Shown: one piece after another, positions 61,256 through 64,000 of the stretch
Layout: every line of letters begins with the position of its first letter
How positions within the stretch are numbered: the first letter of the stretch is position 1
Assembly (NCBI RefSeq): GCF_037392515.1
Contig: NC_090291.1
Coordinates: forward strand, 43,021,001-43,085,000
Direction: 5' to 3'
Length of the DNA stretch: 64,000 bases
Origin: Haliotis asinina
Lineage: Eukaryota > Mollusca > Gastropoda > Lepetellida > Haliotidae
Notes under the pieces: generated by a model
Seen by the model: the letters and a program-made list of their open reading frames with translations, nothing else
Told to the model about the DNA's origin: nothing
Databases searched by the model: none
Made by a program: the position numbers and the translations under genes

Positions 61256-61420
61256 GGGGGCGGTGGGGTAGCCTAGTGATTAAAGCGTTCGCTCGTCACG
61301 CCGAAGATACGGGTTCGATTCCCCACATGGGTACAATGTGTGAGGCCCATTTTCTGGTGTCCCCCGCCGTGATATCTCTGGAATATTGCTAAAAGCGGCG
61401 TAAAACCAAACTCACTCACT
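61256..61420 (+). repeat. tRNA-derived SINE, well preserved, copy B
   Basis: Same insertion as 54626-54790, with intact A-box and B-box (GGGTTCGATTCC). It was carried by the duplication and is not an independent insertion. Confidence 0.93.
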
Positions 61421-61965
61421 CACTTACTAATATCAAAACGCTTCACTTACATTCGCGACATTGCAAGAACAAACCTCCGCTTGAATTCAATTCATCCGAA
61501 TCCTGAACACCATTTTTTTCTATTTTCAATTTCAATCATTTTAAAGTATGCATGGGTTTTTGGGGAGAAACGCACGGCGGATAAACGTAAGAAATGTAAC
61601 AAAAGGATCATCAGAACAACGTAAATATTTTTACCTCACGATGAACTCCACAAAATAACTATCATACAATCCTTTCGCTCTTCGTTACTATAGAATACAC
61701 TTCTACTTCCGGGTGACTGTCGAAGGCAGGGACCCGTAAACTGCAGGTTTCCCGAATAATGTAGATGTGGTCGAGCAGATATGTCCAACAAAAGTGATGC
61801 CTTATGCCATTTTACCGATAGCGACAGCAGAATATCTAATAGCTACTAACTGAATAGTTACTATGAGAAATATTACTATGCGAACCCTTTGTTCTGATAT
61901 GAAACTATACACCAAAATGAAACGAACAGAGAGCATTTCCATGTGCCACTTGATCGCACAATTAT

Positions 61966-62632
61966 GTAATCTGAAAACTATAGATGTCAATGATGAGACC
62001 GTAAATTGTTCTTACTGTTGTAATCATACTTTGCACGGTTGTATATATTTAAGAAATACAGTTCGTTCTACCACCATGTGTCCGAGTACTTTAACGATGT
62101 AATAGTTCAGGGCGAAAGTGTGCTTTATTACACTACACATGGCGGTAGAACGATCTCTATTTCTCTTGCCATATTTAATCATTTCTAAGCCTAATTTCGA
62201 TTAATCTATGGCAGAAAACAAACGACGGTGTCTGTGACCTAAATTAAATCCTCTCACAGGGCTAACTGACGCGCTGTTCTCTTGACGTGTCAGCCCCCTA
62301 CGTTAAGACAAACGTTACTAGAAAAACAAATGATGAACAGTTTGGTAGCGGTTTATGTTCAACTTAAATATCTCCTCTAGATCATTTTAATGTCATCTGT
62401 GATTCTCTTAAATCAAGGAAATATGCCTGTCTCATTTCTACTACCAACGAAAGTTTAGATCAGTACATTCAGCTGAAGCTGACGAGTCATGCCACATTCC
62501 ACGATTGCATTGTGGGAATGTAAACAGCAAACATTACCGTGTCTCTGTAAAATGTTGAGTCGCACTATGAGACATTTTATCCTTCGGACAAAATAAACGT
62601 AATGTTTTCAAAATGTGATGTTAGCTGTGTGA
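61966..62632. other. ~665-bp segment present only in copy B
   Basis: Lies between CACAATTAT and CTGTGTGATGCAAATGC, which are adjacent in copy A. It has no obvious terminal repeats or target duplication, so loss from A is as likely as gain in B. It contains the hairpin at 62065-62151 and no supported gene. Confidence 0.8.
62065..62151. repeat. 17-bp-arm inverted repeat
   Basis: GTTCTACCACCATGTGT (62065-62081) and ACACATGGCGGTAGAAC (62135-62151), 16 of 17 complementary, 53-bp loop. Confidence 0.8.
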
Positions 62633-62759
62633 TGCAAATGCAAACCAAGAAACGGGATGCGACGAAGCAGCTTACTGTGGGAGGCTGTACGAGGCAATGG
62701 CAACTGACATCCATCGTGACGTTGGTTACATTGTGACGTAATGCAAAAACGTTCGATTA

Positions 62760-62845
62760 TGAGGGGACAGACTGGAATGGCGCAGTGACGTCAACACATT
62801 GTGACGTAATGCAAAAAAGTGCACATTATCGTCTGATAAAATATT
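62760..62845 (+). promoter_or_regulatory. CRE-like module, copy B
   Basis: CGCAGTGACGTCAACACATTGTGACGTAATGC, same as in copy A. Confidence 0.4.
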
Positions 62846-62992
62846 GTCGGCACCTTTGATCTTTCACCCAATCATCTTAGAAAAGAGATTAATGAAACCG
62901 TGGCTACCCAAATGCAAAAGGGATAAGAACACTGACTTGGCGGCGCGTTAGTTGGAGATGGTGTCACTTAATACTGAAGGCGAGGAGCAACA

Positions 62993-63290
62993 ATGCCTTC
63001 TGCACCTCTCAAGACCACGGTTACCCTGGACGGCTTAGAAGATGACTCACCTGTAATAGGCAATCTATATCCGAAATTGGATTGTGTAATACAGGGCCGA
63101 AGAAATGGAAACCTGACTCCGAGCGTGGTACAAAAGTGGGCAGCTTTAGTGAACTGCACAATAGGAATCTACAGTGATTGTTATTTGTGTGAAGTGGTTT
63201 CCGGAGAACTGTGTACCTATGAGAAAACATTTCACGTGTGTGTAATGTCACTGGAAAGATCATGAAAACAGTTGTCGAACACAACGCGGG
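62993..63290 (+). other. exon-like open frame, unknown gene, copy B
   Basis: 90 codons from ATG (MPSAPLKTTVTLDGLEDDSP...; IQGRRNGNLTPSVVQKWAAL; VVSGELCTYEKTFHVC), then, two bases out of frame at a GTGTGTGT run, VTGKIMKTVVEHNA, ending at a donor-like GCGG|GTAACT (GTAAGT in copy A). The frame after the shift continues in phase into the segment at 63454. The GT-run shift is also in copy A. Family not recognised. Confidence 0.45.
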
Positions 63291-63453
63291 TAACTAATGA
63301 CAGTACTTGGCATCACCCGTTGATTGCAACTGTAGTTTTAGTCTATAATTCATATTAATGGAAGAACAGTGGAATCAGTGGATTCCCCTGGAAGATCCCC
63401 TCTGAATTATTATGTTGATTTATACATATCTTGTTTTATGTTTACTCATATGC

Positions 63454-63603
63454 AGAAGTGGTAGAAATGAAAGAGTGTATTGACAAATTGTCTGATGTGC
63501 AAAGAGTGAATGTAACACTATTGTTTGTGCACATCGATATGTCAGGCATAGCTCAGCAAATATGGCCAACCAGGCAAACTGCGGTCATAAAAATTGCCGA
63601 CTG
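63454..63603 (+). other. exon-like open frame, unknown gene, copy B (second segment)
   Basis: The acceptor-like TTTACTCATATGCAG is followed by GAAGTGGTAGAAATG-type coding text (EVVEMKECIDKLSDVQRVNV then TLLFVHIDMSGIAQQIWPTR) and a TGA at about 63601. It joins the preceding segment in frame across a ~160-bp intron. Confidence 0.45.
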
Positions 63604-63653
63604 ATCAAAACATGGCCACCTAGGCAGAACAAGCCAGAGGAAAATGAAGCAAA

Positions 63654-63860
63654 TATTTCAGCCACATCGAGACGGAAACAAAATAAATACACGTAAAACA
63701 TAATTATACAAAAAAATGGACCGACTAGACAATTACAGTATTAAGAATTAGCATCTCTTTAAAATTAGATTTCAAATTCTTACACGACAGTATAAAAATG
63801 GGCAAAAGATCGTCAACAGCTGAAAGTAGATCACCATGCTATGGACCGTGGGAACCAAAT
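63654..63860 (-). repeat. LINE 3'-end fragment, copy B
   Basis: TATTTCAGCCACATCGAGACGGAAAC...CACGACAGTATAAAAATGGGCAAAAGATCGTCAACAGCTGAAAGTAGATCACCATGCTATGGACCGTGGGAACC. Confidence 0.7.
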
Positions 63861-64000
63861 ACCCTGAAAGAGCAAGATTTCTGTTCGATTGCTATATGTT
63901 TGTTTCGCCTTTTCTTTCCCGTTTTGTGCTTTTTAGATTTAATGTTAGCTCCAAGACTAGTTGGGATGAAGTCTGACGTTTTGCTTGAGAAGTAGAGTTG

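Larger units (their letters stand above)
58600..64000. repeat. direct duplication, copy B (runs off the window)
   Basis: Same order as copy A starting at ATCGGACACGATGACATG. The offset from A is 6,629 bp at the left end. It carries an extra ~665 bp at 61966-62630. Identity is high; differences are mostly single bases, a C10 versus C20 tract, and small indels. Confidence 0.95.

Noticed and set aside
1..64000. CRISPR arrays, operons, ribosome-binding sites, rRNA
   Set aside because: The window is spliced eukaryotic DNA. The regular repeats present are satellites without spacers, and no rRNA signature was seen.

Overview
This is animal nuclear DNA and almost certainly molluscan. Genes are broken into exons with GT/AG introns, non-coding DNA dominates, and repeats with a (GTGA/TCAC)n end occur throughout. 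The density of these GTGAGTGAGT-ended repeats and of tRNA-derived SINEs with an ACTCACTCACTC tail suggests a marine gastropod such as an abalone. That placement is inference from repeat style, not from a search.

The one clear host gene is on the minus strand, 46016 to 25707. It is a 14-exon gene of the SLC6 (sodium:neurotransmitter symporter) family. Every intron has GT/AG ends, every exon phase fits the next, and the joined coding length is 1,899 nt (632 residues plus stop), which is normal for the family. Its introns are packed with 3' fragments of a local LINE, a mariner element, a Tc1 relic and a long-TIR non-autonomous element.

Region by region. 1-11 kb: a SINE, a decayed TIR-bounded integrase element (1.87-4.24 kb), a frameshifted open frame of unknown kind, a tyrosine-recombinase relic, a Tc1 relic, a long empty stretch and a 45-bp-arm hairpin. 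11-23.5 kb: two LINE copies, head to tail on the minus strand, each inserted into the same ~74-bp minisatellite. The left copy (11240-17088) is decayed; the right copy (17278-23370) is almost intact, with a three-zinc-knuckle ORF1 and an endonuclease/RT/RNase H ORF2 broken by one 2-nt frameshift. 23.5-25.7 kb: a decayed SINE and little else. 25.7-46 kb: the SLC6 gene. 46-52 kb: SINEs, a decayed LINE whose RNase H segment has expanded into a 20-bp minisatellite of about 33 units, and a third, 5'-truncated LINE. 52-64 kb: a large direct duplication (copy A 51971-56560, copy B from 58600 to the window edge). Each copy carries a Gypsy-type integrase zinc-finger fragment, unrecognised open frames, a SINE, a CRE-like promoter module and pieces of an unrecognised spliced gene. 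Between the copies lie two short interspersed repeats and a 5'-end fragment of a diverged LINE.

The elements act on each other. The LINE appears to supply the 3' end shared by dozens of short fragments, probably mobilises SINEs with a similar tail, supplied the seed of a minisatellite, and sits at the first splice donor of the SLC6 gene. No CRISPR array, operon, rRNA gene or free-standing tRNA gene was seen.
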